Shown here: in pieces, positions 31,164 through 40,616 of the stretch
Numbering within the stretch: position 1 is the stretch's first letter
Layout of the letters: each line of letters opens with the position of its first letter
Origin: Pseudoroseomonas cervicalis
GTDB taxonomy: Bacteria; Pseudomonadota; Alphaproteobacteria; Acetobacterales; Acetobacteraceae
Reading direction: 5' to 3'
Length of the DNA: 64,000 bases
Assembly: GCF_030818485.1 (NCBI RefSeq)
Contig: NZ_JAUTAJ010000002.1
Span: forward strand, 386,224-450,223
The notes under the pieces: generated by a model
Told to the model about the DNA's origin: nothing
The model's database searches: none
What the model saw: the letters and a program-made list of their open reading frames with translations, nothing else
Translations under genes and position numbers: made by a program

Positions 31164-32114
31164 ATGCCCGTTGGCGCGCAGGGATCTGCTGTCAAAATCT
31201 ACACCAAGCAGGAGACCACGGAGGGCGTGCTGCCCACCGGCAACTGGGACCAGATCCCGGTCTTCAATTTCGGCCTGATGGAGAGCCAGGACCTAGTCCA
31301 GGACTTCATCCTGTCCGCGGCCCCGAACCGCGATGCCGCGGACCCATTCCTGAACCTGCTGCGCGTGCAGGGCGACGTTCGGGTGCCGATCGAGAGCGTG
31401 CACATCGGCCGCTGGCTGAAGCTGCTGCTCGGCTCGCCGACCACCAGCGGCACGACCAACTTCACCCACCTGTTCAAGTCGGGTTCGGTGGCCCTGCCGA
31501 GCAACGCTTTCGAGAAGGCGTTCACGGACATCGGCCGGTATCACACCTACCTCGGTGCCCGGGCGAACACTCTGCAGGTCAGCATCGACCCGGAAGGTGC
31601 CGCGGAGGCGACCATCGGCATGATGGCGCTCGCTGCGCCTGGCCGCACCGGGGCGAGCTCCGGCGGCACGCCCGTGGTGACCCCCTTCACCCGATTCTTC
31701 AAGCCGCAGGGCTCGATCAAGCGAGGCGGCACGACCCTGGCGGCTGTCACCGGCGGCTCTTTCACCTTCTCCAACGGCATGGAGCTGGTGGCCACTGTGC
31801 GCGATGACCTGCGCATGGAGGGTGTCGACTTCGGCCAGTCCACGGCCGAGGGGACGGTGAATGTCCGATACACGGATGACACCCTGAACACGGCAGCGAC
31901 AAGCAACACCCCGGCCAGCATGGAATACCTGCTGACCATCAACGCCAACCTGTCGCTGTCCTTCCTGTTCCCGCGCGTCTTCCTGCAGCGCGCCGGAGTC
32001 CCGGTGGAAGGCCCGACCGGCACGACCGCCGCCCACACCTTCCGCGCGGCCTACGACAGCACGGCTCAGTGCCTGATGCAGGTCACCCTCAAGAACCAGA
32101 CCGCGACCTACTGA
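31164..32114 (+). CDS. Major tail tube protein
   Basis: 316 residues, beta-rich: AVKIYTKQETTEGVLPTGNW at the N-terminus, FKSGSVALPSNAFEKAFTDI, then SGGSFTFSNGMELVATVR-like strands and AFTF ending in QVTLKNQTATY. Matches the phage tail tube protein family common in alphaproteobacterial siphophages, longer than minimal tube proteins. Directly upstream of the assembly chaperone. Confidence 0.88.
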   Translation: MPVGAQGSAVKIYTKQETTEGVLPTGNWDQIPVFNFGLMESQDLVQDFILSAAPNRDAADPFLNLLRVQGDVRVPIESVHIGRWLKLLLGSPTTSGTTNFTHLFKSGSVALPSNAFEKAFTDIGRYHTYLGARANTLQVSIDPEGAAEATIGMMALAAPGRTGASSGGTPVVTPFTRFFKPQGSIKRGGTTLAAVTGGSFTFSNGMELVATVRDDLRMEGVDFGQSTAEGTVNVRYTDDTLNTAATSNTPASMEYLLTINANLSLSFLFPRVFLQRAGVPVEGPTGTTAAHTFRAAYDSTAQCLMQVTLKNQTATY

Positions 32115-32126
32115 GCGAGGCCCAGC

Positions 32127-32696
32127 ATGTTCCGACTCACCCTCTCCACGGCCCCGCGCTGGCTGGAGCTTTCGCATGGCATCCGGGTCGAGGTGCGCCC
32201 GCTGACGACGGCCATCGTCGAGGCCGCGGCAGCCGAGGCCCTGAAGCGCGTGGCCGCCATCCAGGTCGAGGCACAGGCGGCCGAAAAGGCCGGCCAGCCG
32301 CTCGATAGCACCGCCTTCAACGGGGCCAACTCGTCGGCGCTGGATGGCATGTGGAATCAGCACCGCGCCGAGGCACTCGCCCGCTATGGCATCATCCGCT
32401 GGGAGGGCCTGGCGGGGGATGACGGCGGCCCGCTACCGGTCTCCCCGGCTGCGATCGAGGCCTTCGCGGCCCATCCGGTCCTAGCGAAGGAGTTCATCAA
32501 GCTCTACGCGCAGCCGGTCAACGAGGTGGTCGAGGAGGGAAACGGCTCCGCGCCCTCCTCCGATGGCAGCACCGAGGGGGCGGAGAGCACTGCGGAAGCT
32601 GTCCCGGACGGCCAGACGGAGAGCGCGGCCCCCGATGCGGAGCCTGCCCCAGCGTCGCCGAAGCGCCGTGCAGCCCAGAAGGATGGGCGGTCCTGA
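32127..32696 (+). CDS. Tail assembly chaperone, G-like
   Basis: 189 residues: MFRLTLSTAPRWLELSHGIR, VEVRPLTTAIVEAAAAEALK, AKEFIKLYAQPVNEVVEEGN, then a disordered Glu/Ser/Ala-rich tail ending KRRAAQKDGRS. Position between the tube and tape-measure genes fits the lambda gpG role, coating the tape measure during tail assembly. A second short frame (32702-32878) continues in the -1 frame. Confidence 0.82.
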   Translation: MFRLTLSTAPRWLELSHGIRVEVRPLTTAIVEAAAAEALKRVAAIQVEAQAAEKAGQPLDSTAFNGANSSALDGMWNQHRAEALARYGIIRWEGLAGDDGGPLPVSPAAIEAFAAHPVLAKEFIKLYAQPVNEVVEEGNGSAPSSDGSTEGAESTAEAVPDGQTESAAPDAEPAPASPKRRAAQKDGRS

Positions 32697-32701
32697 AGGC
32701 T

Positions 32702-32878
32702 GTGACGGCCGCTCTGCACTATGGCGGCATGGGACCGCCGACCGTGGATGCCGGCGGCGCCCTCGCCCTCGCCCAGGCCGGCGGAGTGGAGCCGGGGGTG
32801 GCGCTGGAGCTGATCGCCGCGGCCACGAATGGGGTGATCTTGGGGGCGGCGGATCGGGATCGGGAGAAGAGGGGCTAG
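32702..32878 (+). CDS. Tail assembly chaperone, T-like extension (-1 frame)
   Basis: 58 codons if started at GTG 32702, but the -1 frame is already open upstream across the G-like stop and reads P-E-G-W-A-V-L-K-A-V-T-A-A-L-H-Y-G, a conserved-looking start for the T domain; then GGALALAQAGGVEPGVALEL, IAAATNGVILGA. As in lambda G/GT, it is probably made as a frameshift fusion with the G-like protein. I do not see a canonical slippery heptamer. Its TAG overlaps the stop of the opposing gene at 32875. Confidence 0.65.
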   Translation: MTAALHYGGMGPPTVDAGGALALAQAGGVEPGVALELIAAATNGVILGAADRDREKRG

Positions 32879-33288
32879 CGACGAGTTCCTAGAATAGTCG
32901 TCGTGTTCCCTTCGTAGAATAGGCTCCCCTGCATTTCATCGCCGCAGTTCTCGAACGAGCGATTCCCGGCCGTGCAGTTCGCCACCCGCATGATGCGCAT
33001 TCGGATCGGGCTCTGGCATGGTCCGCTCAGATAGATGTTCGTCTTGCGGCTTCGACCAGGTTCGACTTCCTGGAAAAAGACCCGGGTCACCTCCTCTCTG
33101 CTACCGCGGGTCACCTCTGCCGTAGCCGAGATGATATCAAGGTGAAAATCGGTCGAGTTGGTGATCTGCAGCTCGATAGTACATCCACCGCGATCATCAG
33201 AAGCGTATCCGCTAAGTCGAAGTGACTGCGCGGATAGCTTATCCGGCACAATTACGGCCGCCAAGCAAGCAACAACAAATAATCTCAT
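32875..33288 (-). CDS. Antisense exported cysteine-containing protein (cargo gene in tail operon)
   Basis: 137 residues from ATG 33288 (AAGGAAAC upstream). Signal peptide MRLFVVACLAAVIVPDKLSA, cleaved before Q-S; the mature part has four cysteines (36, 91, 105, 115), enough for two disulfides, and a beta-rich sequence (CTIELQITNSTDFHLDIISA; EVTRVFFQEVEPGRSRKTNI). It lies on the opposite strand to the whole late operon, exactly between tail chaperone and tape measure, and its base composition is clearly less GC-rich than both. These are hallmarks of a moron gene expressed in the lysogen; envelope-located superinfection exclusion or host modification is plausible. No family recognised. Confidence 0.75.
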   Translation of the reverse strand: MRLFVVACLAAVIVPDKLSAQSLRLSGYASDDRGGCTIELQITNSTDFHLDIISATAEVTRGSREEVTRVFFQEVEPGRSRKTNIYLSGPCQSPIRMRIMRVANCTAGNRSFENCGDEMQGSLFYEGNTTTILGTRR

Positions 33289-33321
33289 CACCGTTTCCTT
33301 GCTCCGGAGGGATGACCGCAC

Positions 33322-36300
33322 ATGGCCACTCGCGCGATCACCCTATCTCTTTCGGTTCGCGATGCCGATACGGTCCGTCGCGAGCTCGAAAAGATCGGGC
33401 CGGCGGGTGAGGAGGCGATCCGCCGCCTGGATGCCGCGGCGCAGAAAGCGGCGACAGGCAACGGGGGGCTTAGGGGAGTCTCTGGTGCGGCCAACGAGCT
33501 GCAATCATCGCTGGCGAACCTTGCCAGCCGGGCGGGCCCGGTCGGCTCGGCCCTGTCGGGCCTTGGCGGTGCGGGTTTGGCGGCAGCAGCTGGCCTTGGT
33601 GCGCTGACGCTTGGTCTATCCCAGGTGGCGCGGGCCGGCGATGAGATGGTGGCCAACCTGAGCCGCATCCGGGTTGCGACGGGCAGTATTGAAAGCGCGC
33701 GGCAGGTCTACGAGCAGCTCTACCAGATTAGCCTACAGACTGGGCAGGCCGTCGCCGATAGCGCAGGGCAGTTTGCCCGGTACAGCATCGCCGCTCGTCA
33801 GATCGGCGCGACCAACGACGAGGTCGTGAGGCTGGTGTCCGGCGTCCAGCGTGCCGCGACGCTGATGGGCGCGACTGCGCAGGAAGCTTCGGGCGCTTCA
33901 ATCCAGCTGGGTCAGGCGCTAGCCTCGGGGGTTCTCCAAGGCGAGGAACTCCGTTCGCTGATGGAGAACTTGCCCAATCTTGCCGAACAACTGGCCAAAG
34001 AACTCGGCGTCGGCATGGGCGAGCTGCGCAAGATGGGGTCGGAGGGCGAGCTCACCGCCGACCGAGTCTTCCCGGCCCTTCTGCGCGCCAGCCAGAATCT
34101 AAACGCCGAATACGAGAAGATGCCCGTGACGATGTCGCGGGCTTTCGATCAGCTGCAGGTGGCGAGCCAGGGATTCCTCGCCCGCCTGGACGAGGCGCTG
34201 GGTCTATCGCAAGGCATTGCTCGGGCGCTGGGTTCTGCTGCACAGGCGCTGAATGGATTGCGCGACCGCATTCCGACGGAAGCCAGCCGCGCCAATGACA
34301 GGACCGAGCAGCTCAACACAGAGATCAAGTCTCTGCGTGATCGCATTGCTCTGCTAGCTCCAAGTGGCGAGACCGAAGTCAGGGCGACGCCACGCCGCGG
34401 CGGCATCTCGTCGCAGCTCCAGGTCATCGGCGCGAACAACGCCGGCGACGACATGCTAGCCAATCTGCGCGAGCAGTTGGCGGAGCGCGAGCGCGAGTTG
34501 CAGCGACACGCTCAGCGTCAGATCGACATCGCGACCGATGGCTACATTCGCGAGAACGAAGAAGCCGTTGCCGCCGGAGAGCGTGCGGCTCAAGGTCGCC
34601 GGGAGCGCTCCCAGAAGGAGATCGAGGAACTCCGCACCCAAATCGACCAGCGCTACAAGGTCCAGCAGGAGTATCAGGCGCGCGTCGAGCGCATCAACCG
34701 CGCCCGGGCCAACAATGCGATTACTGCTGTCGACGCCGAAAAGCTCCTGCAGCAAGCGGCCGACCAGCGCGACGAAGCCCTTAAGCGCGCCGCGGGCACG
34801 CAGCGGGAGACGCGCAACGAAGAGATGGAACTCATCAGCGACCTTGTGAAAGAACAAGGGAAGCTGATCGAGCAGACCGAGAGGGAGCGTCAGGCCGCTT
34901 GGGAGCGCTCCCAGGAGGTCACCAAGGGTTACGAGGACAATCTCGCCGTCATCCAGCGCGAGACCGAACTCGTCGGCGCGTCGGTCGAGCAGCGCGAGGT
35001 TGAGCTTGCGATCCTGCGCGAGACACAGCGGCTGAAGAAGGAGCAGATCGAGCCGGATAGCGAGGAAGGCCGACGGCGGCTCGATCTGGTCACACAGATT
35101 GCCAAGGGCAATGTCGCGCTTCGCCAGCAGCGTGATTCCATCGAAGAGCTAGGCCGCATCGGCGAGAACGTGTTCGACCGCCTGGGCGATTCCATGGTGG
35201 ACGCGTTCATCCGCGGCGAGGGCAAGGCGGTCAACTTCGGGAACGTGCTCCGCGGTATCGCGGCTAGCGCTCTGGCTGACTTCGCCAAGCTGGCACTGTG
35301 GAACCCGATCCGGAACAGCCTGTTTGGGGCGAATGCCGGGACGCTGTCTTCTGCTTTTGGCGGCGGCGGCAGCAAGTCGGGCGGCACCGATCTCCTGAGC
35401 CTGGTCAGCAGCGGGCGGAGCGTTTTCAGCGCATGGGGCAATGGCTCGATCTCTTCGGGCCTGGACGCCTGGGGCGCGGCGAACCTCGGCTTCCTGGGGT
35501 TCTCTGCCCCGACGATGGCCAACTTCGCCAACCCGGCCTCGCTGGCGGCAACCACAACTTCCGAGCTGTACGCGGCCCTCCCCGCGCTTCCTGGGGCCAC
35601 GGCTGCGCCTGTCGCGCTGCCGGGCCTGATGAACGGCGGAAGCCTGTTGGGCGGGTTCTCCTCGCTGTCGAATGTGCTGGGCATCGCTGGCGCGGCGCTG
35701 CCGGGGCTGATGTCCGGCAACTATGCCCAGGCCGGGATGGGCGTGGGTGGCGCGGCGCTTGGGACCATGATCCTGCCGGGCATCGGGACCATTGTCGGTG
35801 GAACGCTGGGCAATCTTGTCGGCGGCCTGTTTGGCGGCGGCAAGACGGCCAACCCTGCCTCCTCTGTGCAGATCGGCGTCGACGACAATGGCCAGCTGAC
35901 GGTGCTGGGCAGCAAGTCCAAGCATATGTCTGCCGAGGAGGGCCTGGCTCAGACCAAGCAGGCTCTGGATGGCCTGAACGCTGCCATTTCAGGCCGCGGG
36001 CTCTCCCTGACCTCGACGAATGGCGAGGTGGTCGCGAACACCTACCAGGGCAAGGATGCGTGGCGTAACGAGGACGCCCAGCGCAGCATGACGCAGGCGA
36101 TCCTTGAGCGGCTGACCGGCGGCTCCGAGAGCGTCATGGCCGTGGTGGCGAACGAGATTGCCAAGGGCGCCGAGGCAAATCTGGATACAGCCTTTGGCAA
36201 TATCGATTGGGTTCGGACGGTCTATGAGCCGCTGTCCAGCACAAAGGAAGCCTCTGGCACGCTGCAGCAGGCGCTGGATGCGCTGAACAAGACCTTTGGC

Positions 36301-37128
36301 GACGCAGACACGAAGGCCAAGGAGCTTGGCCTGTCCACGACCGACCTCTCGGCCAATCTGGCGAAGGCGGCCGAGGCGGCCCGGACTGAGGTGCGCAGCC
36401 AGTACTGGCAACTTTCGCGGACAGCCGAAGGGCGCGGCTACGTCAATGACGTGGAGGGCGTGCGGAATTTCTACCGCGCCAACTTCGACAACTTCACGAA
36501 GGCCGGCGTCGACGCTGATGCTCTCTATCAGAGCCAGTTGCGGAACGTTCTCAGCCAGCTGACCGGCGAGCAGCTCACCGATGTCATGAACAGCTTCCGC
36601 GGCGTCGATGACGCGGCCAGCAACGTTGCCGCTGAGCTGCTGCGTCTGGGGCAGACCGCAGACGCCGCGGCCACGGCCCAGGAGCGCCGCGCGGCTGAGC
36701 AGGAGGCGGCCGGCGCGATCTCGTCGCTGTCCGACTATGCCCGCAGCCTCAGCTATGGCGAGGGCAGCACGCTCTCGGCGCGGCAGCAGTATGAGGCGGC
36801 GACCAGCCAATTCAATGCGGTTGCGGGGGCTGCTGTCGCTGGGGATGCAAACAGCATCCGGCGTTTCCAGGAGTTCGCGGACCAGTACCTTGCAACCTCG
36901 CGCAGCATCAACGGCTCGGGCAGCGCCTATGCCCAGGACCGGGATCGCGTCCTGGCTCTGCTTGGGCAGATCGGGGAATCGTCTCCGGAGAACCTGGCCG
37001 AGACCTTCCGTAAGGGTCAGCAGGAGCAGACGGTGGCCCTGGTGGATGAGCTCCGCACTCTCCGGGATGAGGTAACGCGCCTCCGCCAGGAGCAGCAGCA
37101 GGCCAACGCCCGTGGCAGGGCGGCATGA
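33322..37128 (+). CDS. Tape measure protein
   Basis: 1268 residues, setting tail length. N-terminal ~100 residues have coiled coil and glycine-rich hydrophobic stretches (GLGGAGLAAAAGLGALTLGL); the tape-measure domain is at about 105-310 (SRIRVATGSIESARQVYEQL, GQALASGVLQGEELRSLMEN, LPNLAEQLAKELGVGMGELR). Long charged coiled coils follow (about 380-600), then Gly/Ala-rich membrane-like segments (about 750-860) and a helical C-terminus. ATGA overlap with the next gene. At about 3.8 kb it predicts a tail of medium length. Confidence 0.95.
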   Translation: MATRAITLSLSVRDADTVRRELEKIGPAGEEAIRRLDAAAQKAATGNGGLRGVSGAANELQSSLANLASRAGPVGSALSGLGGAGLAAAAGLGALTLGLSQVARAGDEMVANLSRIRVATGSIESARQVYEQLYQISLQTGQAVADSAGQFARYSIAARQIGATNDEVVRLVSGVQRAATLMGATAQEASGASIQLGQALASGVLQGEELRSLMENLPNLAEQLAKELGVGMGELRKMGSEGELTADRVFPALLRASQNLNAEYEKMPVTMSRAFDQLQVASQGFLARLDEALGLSQGIARALGSAAQALNGLRDRIPTEASRANDRTEQLNTEIKSLRDRIALLAPSGETEVRATPRRGGISSQLQVIGANNAGDDMLANLREQLAERERELQRHAQRQIDIATDGYIRENEEAVAAGERAAQGRRERSQKEIEELRTQIDQRYKVQQEYQARVERINRARANNAITAVDAEKLLQQAADQRDEALKRAAGTQRETRNEEMELISDLVKEQGKLIEQTERERQAAWERSQEVTKGYEDNLAVIQRETELVGASVEQREVELAILRETQRLKKEQIEPDSEEGRRRLDLVTQIAKGNVALRQQRDSIEELGRIGENVFDRLGDSMVDAFIRGEGKAVNFGNVLRGIAASALADFAKLALWNPIRNSLFGANAGTLSSAFGGGGSKSGGTDLLSLVSSGRSVFSAWGNGSISSGLDAWGAANLGFLGFSAPTMANFANPASLAATTTSELYAALPALPGATAAPVALPGLMNGGSLLGGFSSLSNVLGIAGAALPGLMSGNYAQAGMGVGGAALGTMILPGIGTIVGGTLGNLVGGLFGGGKTANPASSVQIGVDDNGQLTVLGSKSKHMSAEEGLAQTKQALDGLNAAISGRGLSLTSTNGEVVANTYQGKDAWRNEDAQRSMTQAILERLTGGSESVMAVVANEIAKGAEANLDTAFGNIDWVRTVYEPLSSTKEASGTLQQALDALNKTFGDADTKAKELGLSTTDLSANLAKAAEAARTEVRSQYWQLSRTAEGRGYVNDVEGVRNFYRANFDNFTKAGVDADALYQSQLRNVLSQLTGEQLTDVMNSFRGVDDAASNVAAELLRLGQTADAAATAQERRAAEQEAAGAISSLSDYARSLSYGEGSTLSARQQYEAATSQFNAVAGAAVAGDANSIRRFQEFADQYLATSRSINGSGSAYAQDRDRVLALLGQIGESSPENLAETFRKGQQEQTVALVDELRTLRDEVTRLRQEQQQANARGRAA

Positions 37129-38780
37129 CCGCTGTCGGCCCCCGCATCTACCTGGCCGAGATCTCGGCTTATCGGCCTGGGCTGTCAGCCTACACCGGGC
37201 AGTTCGGGATCGGCTCGCGCCCTCACGGTGCCCTAGGGCCGGCTGCCCAGCAGCTGGAGGACATGCAGACCGTCCGCGCCTCGGATGCCGGCTATGTGTC
37301 GGAGGTCGTCGCCGGCGACGTGACCCGATATCCGCCGGTGCTGGTCGGCGACTGGGTGGTGGATCGGCACATCGAGCTTGATCCGACCTCGACCGCATCG
37401 CCGCTGACGGTGGGCAGCATCAGCCTTGCCAATGAGGACGGGCGTTTCGATCAGGTGGCGGCCGAGTATAGCCCGGACAGCCGAACGGTCCGGGTGCTGA
37501 CGGGCCGGCGCAGCTATGACGCCGACCGTGGCTCTCTCGTTGACCCGCCGCTATCAGGCCTATCGCAGATCTTCGGCGGGCTGGCGGAGACGTGGCGCCT
37601 GTCGGAGGGGCAGCTTGTCGTCCCGCTGCGGGATGCCGCGGCATGGCTCGATCGCCCTTACCTGCAAAGCGTCTACGCGGGCACGGGGGGGCTGGCTGGA
37701 TCTGCCGACATGGCGGGGCAGACCATCCCGCGGGCCCGGGGCGGTCAGTTCGCCAACCCCATCCGCGCCGTGAAGCCTGTACTGGTCGACGCGGTGAATC
37801 GCATCTACCAGTACAACGATGGCCCCGGGCAGGTGGTCCAGGTCTACGAGAATGCCGCGGCTGTCTTTACCAGCGCGGGCGACACCACAAACCTCTACTC
37901 GGGCTCGACGCCAAACGGGCAGTTCCGCACCGATAACTCAAAGGGGTTGTTCCAGCTCGGCAGTACTGCGATCGGGTTGGACGCCATCACAGCCGACGTG
38001 GTGGGCAATTTCCCGGTTGCGGGGGCGGCGTCCCAGATCACCAACATTGCGCGGCTGATGTTGACCGAGGATATGGCCATCCCGGCCAGTCTCATCGACA
38101 CCAGCAGCTTCAGCGCCGCGACGGCCCTCACCCGGCGGGCTGGCTGGTACTGGCCGAGCGGCGACCAGAGCACGGCCGGCGAGGCGGTCTCGCAGATCCT
38201 GCGCGGTGCCGGCGCCAAGCTGGTGCCGGGTCGGGATGGGCGGCTGCGCATCCTGCTGATGGCGGGGGTGGCCTCGACCGCCACACCTGTCCGCAGCCTT
38301 GGCACAGCGCAGATTGTCGACCTGCGACCCAACTGGCTGAGCGCCCCCCTCGATCCGCCTGCCTATCGCTGGCGGGTGGGCTACCGGCGCAATCACACGG
38401 TACAGACTAGCGGCCTCAATGCCGGCCTGACGGACACTCAGCGCCGCGAGGCCGGCCAGGAATGGCGGCTGGGCGTCTGGTCGAGCGCAGACGTGCTCGC
38501 CGCCTACACGCGGCCCAGCAACCCTGACGTGGTGTCCACCGGCCTCCTGATTGAGAGCGAGGCCCAGGCGGCGGCGCAGGACATCGGAGCGCTCTGGGGC
38601 ATGCGGCGGACCCTCTACGACGTGGATATACCGGAGGAAATCGCCATGACCATGGACCTTGGCGATGTGGTGCGGCTGACTTGGCCGGCGGCTGACCTGC
38701 GCAATGGCCGGCTGGGGCGCGTGGTCGGGGAGCAGATACGCACCTCCACGAGCATCATCACGCTGCAGGTGCTCGTCTGA
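37125..38780 (+). CDS. Tail tip / baseplate hub protein (551 aa)
   Basis: Follows the tape measure, as distal-tail/hub genes do. Visible blocks: VLVGDWVVDRHIELDPTSTA, PLTVGSISLANEDGRFDQVA, RTVRVLTGRRSYD, then a hub-like middle (LRGAGAKLVPGRDGRLRIL) and VVRLTWPAADLRNGRLGRVV near the end. No catalytic motif seen. Assignment to the tail tip rests on position and on the strand-rich pattern. Confidence 0.75.
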   Translation: MTAVGPRIYLAEISAYRPGLSAYTGQFGIGSRPHGALGPAAQQLEDMQTVRASDAGYVSEVVAGDVTRYPPVLVGDWVVDRHIELDPTSTASPLTVGSISLANEDGRFDQVAAEYSPDSRTVRVLTGRRSYDADRGSLVDPPLSGLSQIFGGLAETWRLSEGQLVVPLRDAAAWLDRPYLQSVYAGTGGLAGSADMAGQTIPRARGGQFANPIRAVKPVLVDAVNRIYQYNDGPGQVVQVYENAAAVFTSAGDTTNLYSGSTPNGQFRTDNSKGLFQLGSTAIGLDAITADVVGNFPVAGAASQITNIARLMLTEDMAIPASLIDTSSFSAATALTRRAGWYWPSGDQSTAGEAVSQILRGAGAKLVPGRDGRLRILLMAGVASTATPVRSLGTAQIVDLRPNWLSAPLDPPAYRWRVGYRRNHTVQTSGLNAGLTDTQRREAGQEWRLGVWSSADVLAAYTRPSNPDVVSTGLLIESEAQAAAQDIGALWGMRRTLYDVDIPEEIAMTMDLGDVVRLTWPAADLRNGRLGRVVGEQIRTSTSIITLQVLV

Positions 38781-39550
38781 TGGGGGCGGTTTGGGGCTAT
38801 CAGAGCAATGTCGGCGTGGGCGGGATCATCCCCACAAGCGCCGTCCCCTCGCTGCCGGCGACCAACCTGGCGAACCCGCACGGCGACCCGTCCAACTCCT
38901 GGCAGACGGCGCCAGGGATCACCACGGCCTCGGTGACCTTCGACGGTGGAGCGGGGGCTGCGTGGCGGCTGCTCTGGCTCGCCAACAGCAACCTCACCAG
39001 TGCCGCCATCGTGCAGTGGACGGTCAGCGACAATGCTGACCTGTCTGCGCCGGTCTACGAGAGCGGCAGCCTGACGGGGACCTATGCACGTCAGCTGGTG
39101 CACATCCTGCCGGCCGCGGTGACGGGTCGCTACTGCCGGCTGCGGATCCTCAACAGCTCCAATCCGGACGGCTTCCTACGCGTTGCTCAGGTTTTCGCCG
39201 GGCCTGCCTATGAGATGAGCCGTGGCCTCTCTTTCCAATCCGCTTGGGACCGCACAGCAGCTCAGGACGCCCAGGAGACCCGCGGCGGCCAGGAATACGT
39301 CACCATGCGCTTCCAGCGGCGCGGATGGAACGCCTCCCTCAGCTCGATCCGGCAGACCGAGTGGCCTTTCCTGGACGCGCTGATGAGCACCGCCAACCGA
39401 GGCGGCAACATCGCCTTCGTCCCCTTCCCCGACAGCGCCGACCGCAACCGCGACGCCGTGCTGGGCCGCATGGCCCCCGGCTCGCTCGGCTACGTCAACG
39501 GCACCGGCCTGTATCGCACTTGGTCGGCGCGCATCACGGAGCGCCTGTAA
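38780..39550 (+). CDS. Minor tail protein with discoidin-like domain (256 aa)
   Basis: First ~150 residues form a beta sandwich resembling discoidin/galactose-binding folds (TNLANPHGDPSNSWQTAPGI, then GRYCRLRILNSSNPDGFLRV). The rest (SFQSAWDRTAAQDAQETRGG, FLDALMSTANRGGNIAFVPF) is like tail-tip proteins of alphaproteobacterial phages. May bind cell-surface glycan. Confidence 0.7.
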   Translation: MGAVWGYQSNVGVGGIIPTSAVPSLPATNLANPHGDPSNSWQTAPGITTASVTFDGGAGAAWRLLWLANSNLTSAAIVQWTVSDNADLSAPVYESGSLTGTYARQLVHILPAAVTGRYCRLRILNSSNPDGFLRVAQVFAGPAYEMSRGLSFQSAWDRTAAQDAQETRGGQEYVTMRFQRRGWNASLSSIRQTEWPFLDALMSTANRGGNIAFVPFPDSADRNRDAVLGRMAPGSLGYVNGTGLYRTWSARITERL

Positions 39551-40392
39551 TGCTGCGCGATTTGGTCCAAGAGACCGTCAACAACCCCGGTACTGCCGTC
39601 ACCGTCAATCTTGGCGGCGCGCCGGTAGGACGTCGGCCCTTCGTCAGCGCGACCACCTTCGGGGATGGGGACAGCTGCTTCTACTACCTGACCGATGGCA
39701 CCAACACCGAGTGGGGCGTCGGCACCCTCGCAGCCGGGCCGCCCGCAACCCTCAGCCGCACGACCGTCCTGGGAAACACAGCCGGCACCACGGCGCGCCT
39801 GAACCTGACCGGCACGTGCATCGCCTACTGTGAGCAGGTGTCGGCTCGGGTTCCGTTCCTCGGGGCGGATGGTTTGATCCCGAGGAATCAAATGCCTTGG
39901 CAGGCCGCGGTCGAGTTCCACGACACCTACGTCACCACCACCGCGCAGCCTTCGATCGGATTCACCATGGACACCTCGTATCTGCGGTGGTGGCTCCATT
40001 GGCAAAACTTTGGCCCCTCTGAAGCCGCAGTCCTGATGATCCGGCTATCCGTGGACGGAGGCTCGACGTTCCTGGCGGGCTCCGGAAATTACACCTCGCT
40101 CTTTCAGGACTGGACCTATTCCGGATCCACCAATGGCGGCGCGCCTGACACCATGGCGCGACTGAGCGCCACGACGACAACCGGCTGTAGCGGTACGGCG
40201 ATGATCTCACTGCAGGACAAGTTCATTCAGGCTTGGAACAGCACCTACATTCCGGGAGGACGGGGCGCGCGTCAGAGCGACCATCACGTTCCTGGCGCAG
40301 CACTGACCCCCAATGCCTGCCTGATCGGCTTCACCAGCGGGAACATGCCGGCCGGCGCCCGCCTGACCGTGTGGAAGGGGATGCGGGTATGA
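39550..40392 (+). CDS. Tail fibre-associated protein (280 aa)
   Basis: Starts MLRDLVQETVNNPGTAVTVN in a TAATG overlap. SFYYLTDGTNTEWGVGTLA-like segment (C-F-Y-Y-L-T-D-G-T-N), PPATLSRTTVLGNTAGTTA and IAYCEQVSARVPFLGADG are typical of short tail proteins that precede fibre genes. C-terminal half is a Ser/Thr/Gly-rich beta domain. No enzyme motif. Confidence 0.7.
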   Translation: MLRDLVQETVNNPGTAVTVNLGGAPVGRRPFVSATTFGDGDSCFYYLTDGTNTEWGVGTLAAGPPATLSRTTVLGNTAGTTARLNLTGTCIAYCEQVSARVPFLGADGLIPRNQMPWQAAVEFHDTYVTTTAQPSIGFTMDTSYLRWWLHWQNFGPSEAAVLMIRLSVDGGSTFLAGSGNYTSLFQDWTYSGSTNGGAPDTMARLSATTTTGCSGTAMISLQDKFIQAWNSTYIPGGRGARQSDHHVPGAALTPNACLIGFTSGNMPAGARLTVWKGMRV

Positions 40393-40586
40393 GCGACACC
40401 TTCCTCTTCGACGGCGTGGAGCGTCCTCTGACGCCCGAAATGGTAGCCCAGCGCCAGGCCGATGCCGAGGCCGCCCAGCAGCCGCAGCCCGCGCCTCCGC
40501 CCGCTGTCGAGACCATGACCATCGAGGAGCTGCAGCAGCTGCTCCTGGCCGCGCAAGCGCGCCTCGCCCAGCTGGCCGCCGGCTAG
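40389..40586 (+). CDS. Small tail-module protein (65 aa)
   Basis: Starts MSDTFLFDGVERPLTPEMVA in an ATGA overlap; Gln/Pro/Ala-rich linker and a C-terminal helix (MTIEELQQLLLAAQARLAQL). Function unknown. Confidence 0.65.
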   Translation: MSDTFLFDGVERPLTPEMVAQRQADAEAAQQPQPAPPPAVETMTIEELQQLLLAAQARLAQLAAG

Positions 40587-40616
40587 CCCTCAATCACCGC
40601 TAATCTGGAGACTGGC

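Noticed and set aside
31293..32363. 356-codon minus-strand frame
   Set aside because: Shadow of the tail tube gene.
35989..37398. 469-codon minus-strand frame
   Set aside because: Shadow of the tape measure gene.
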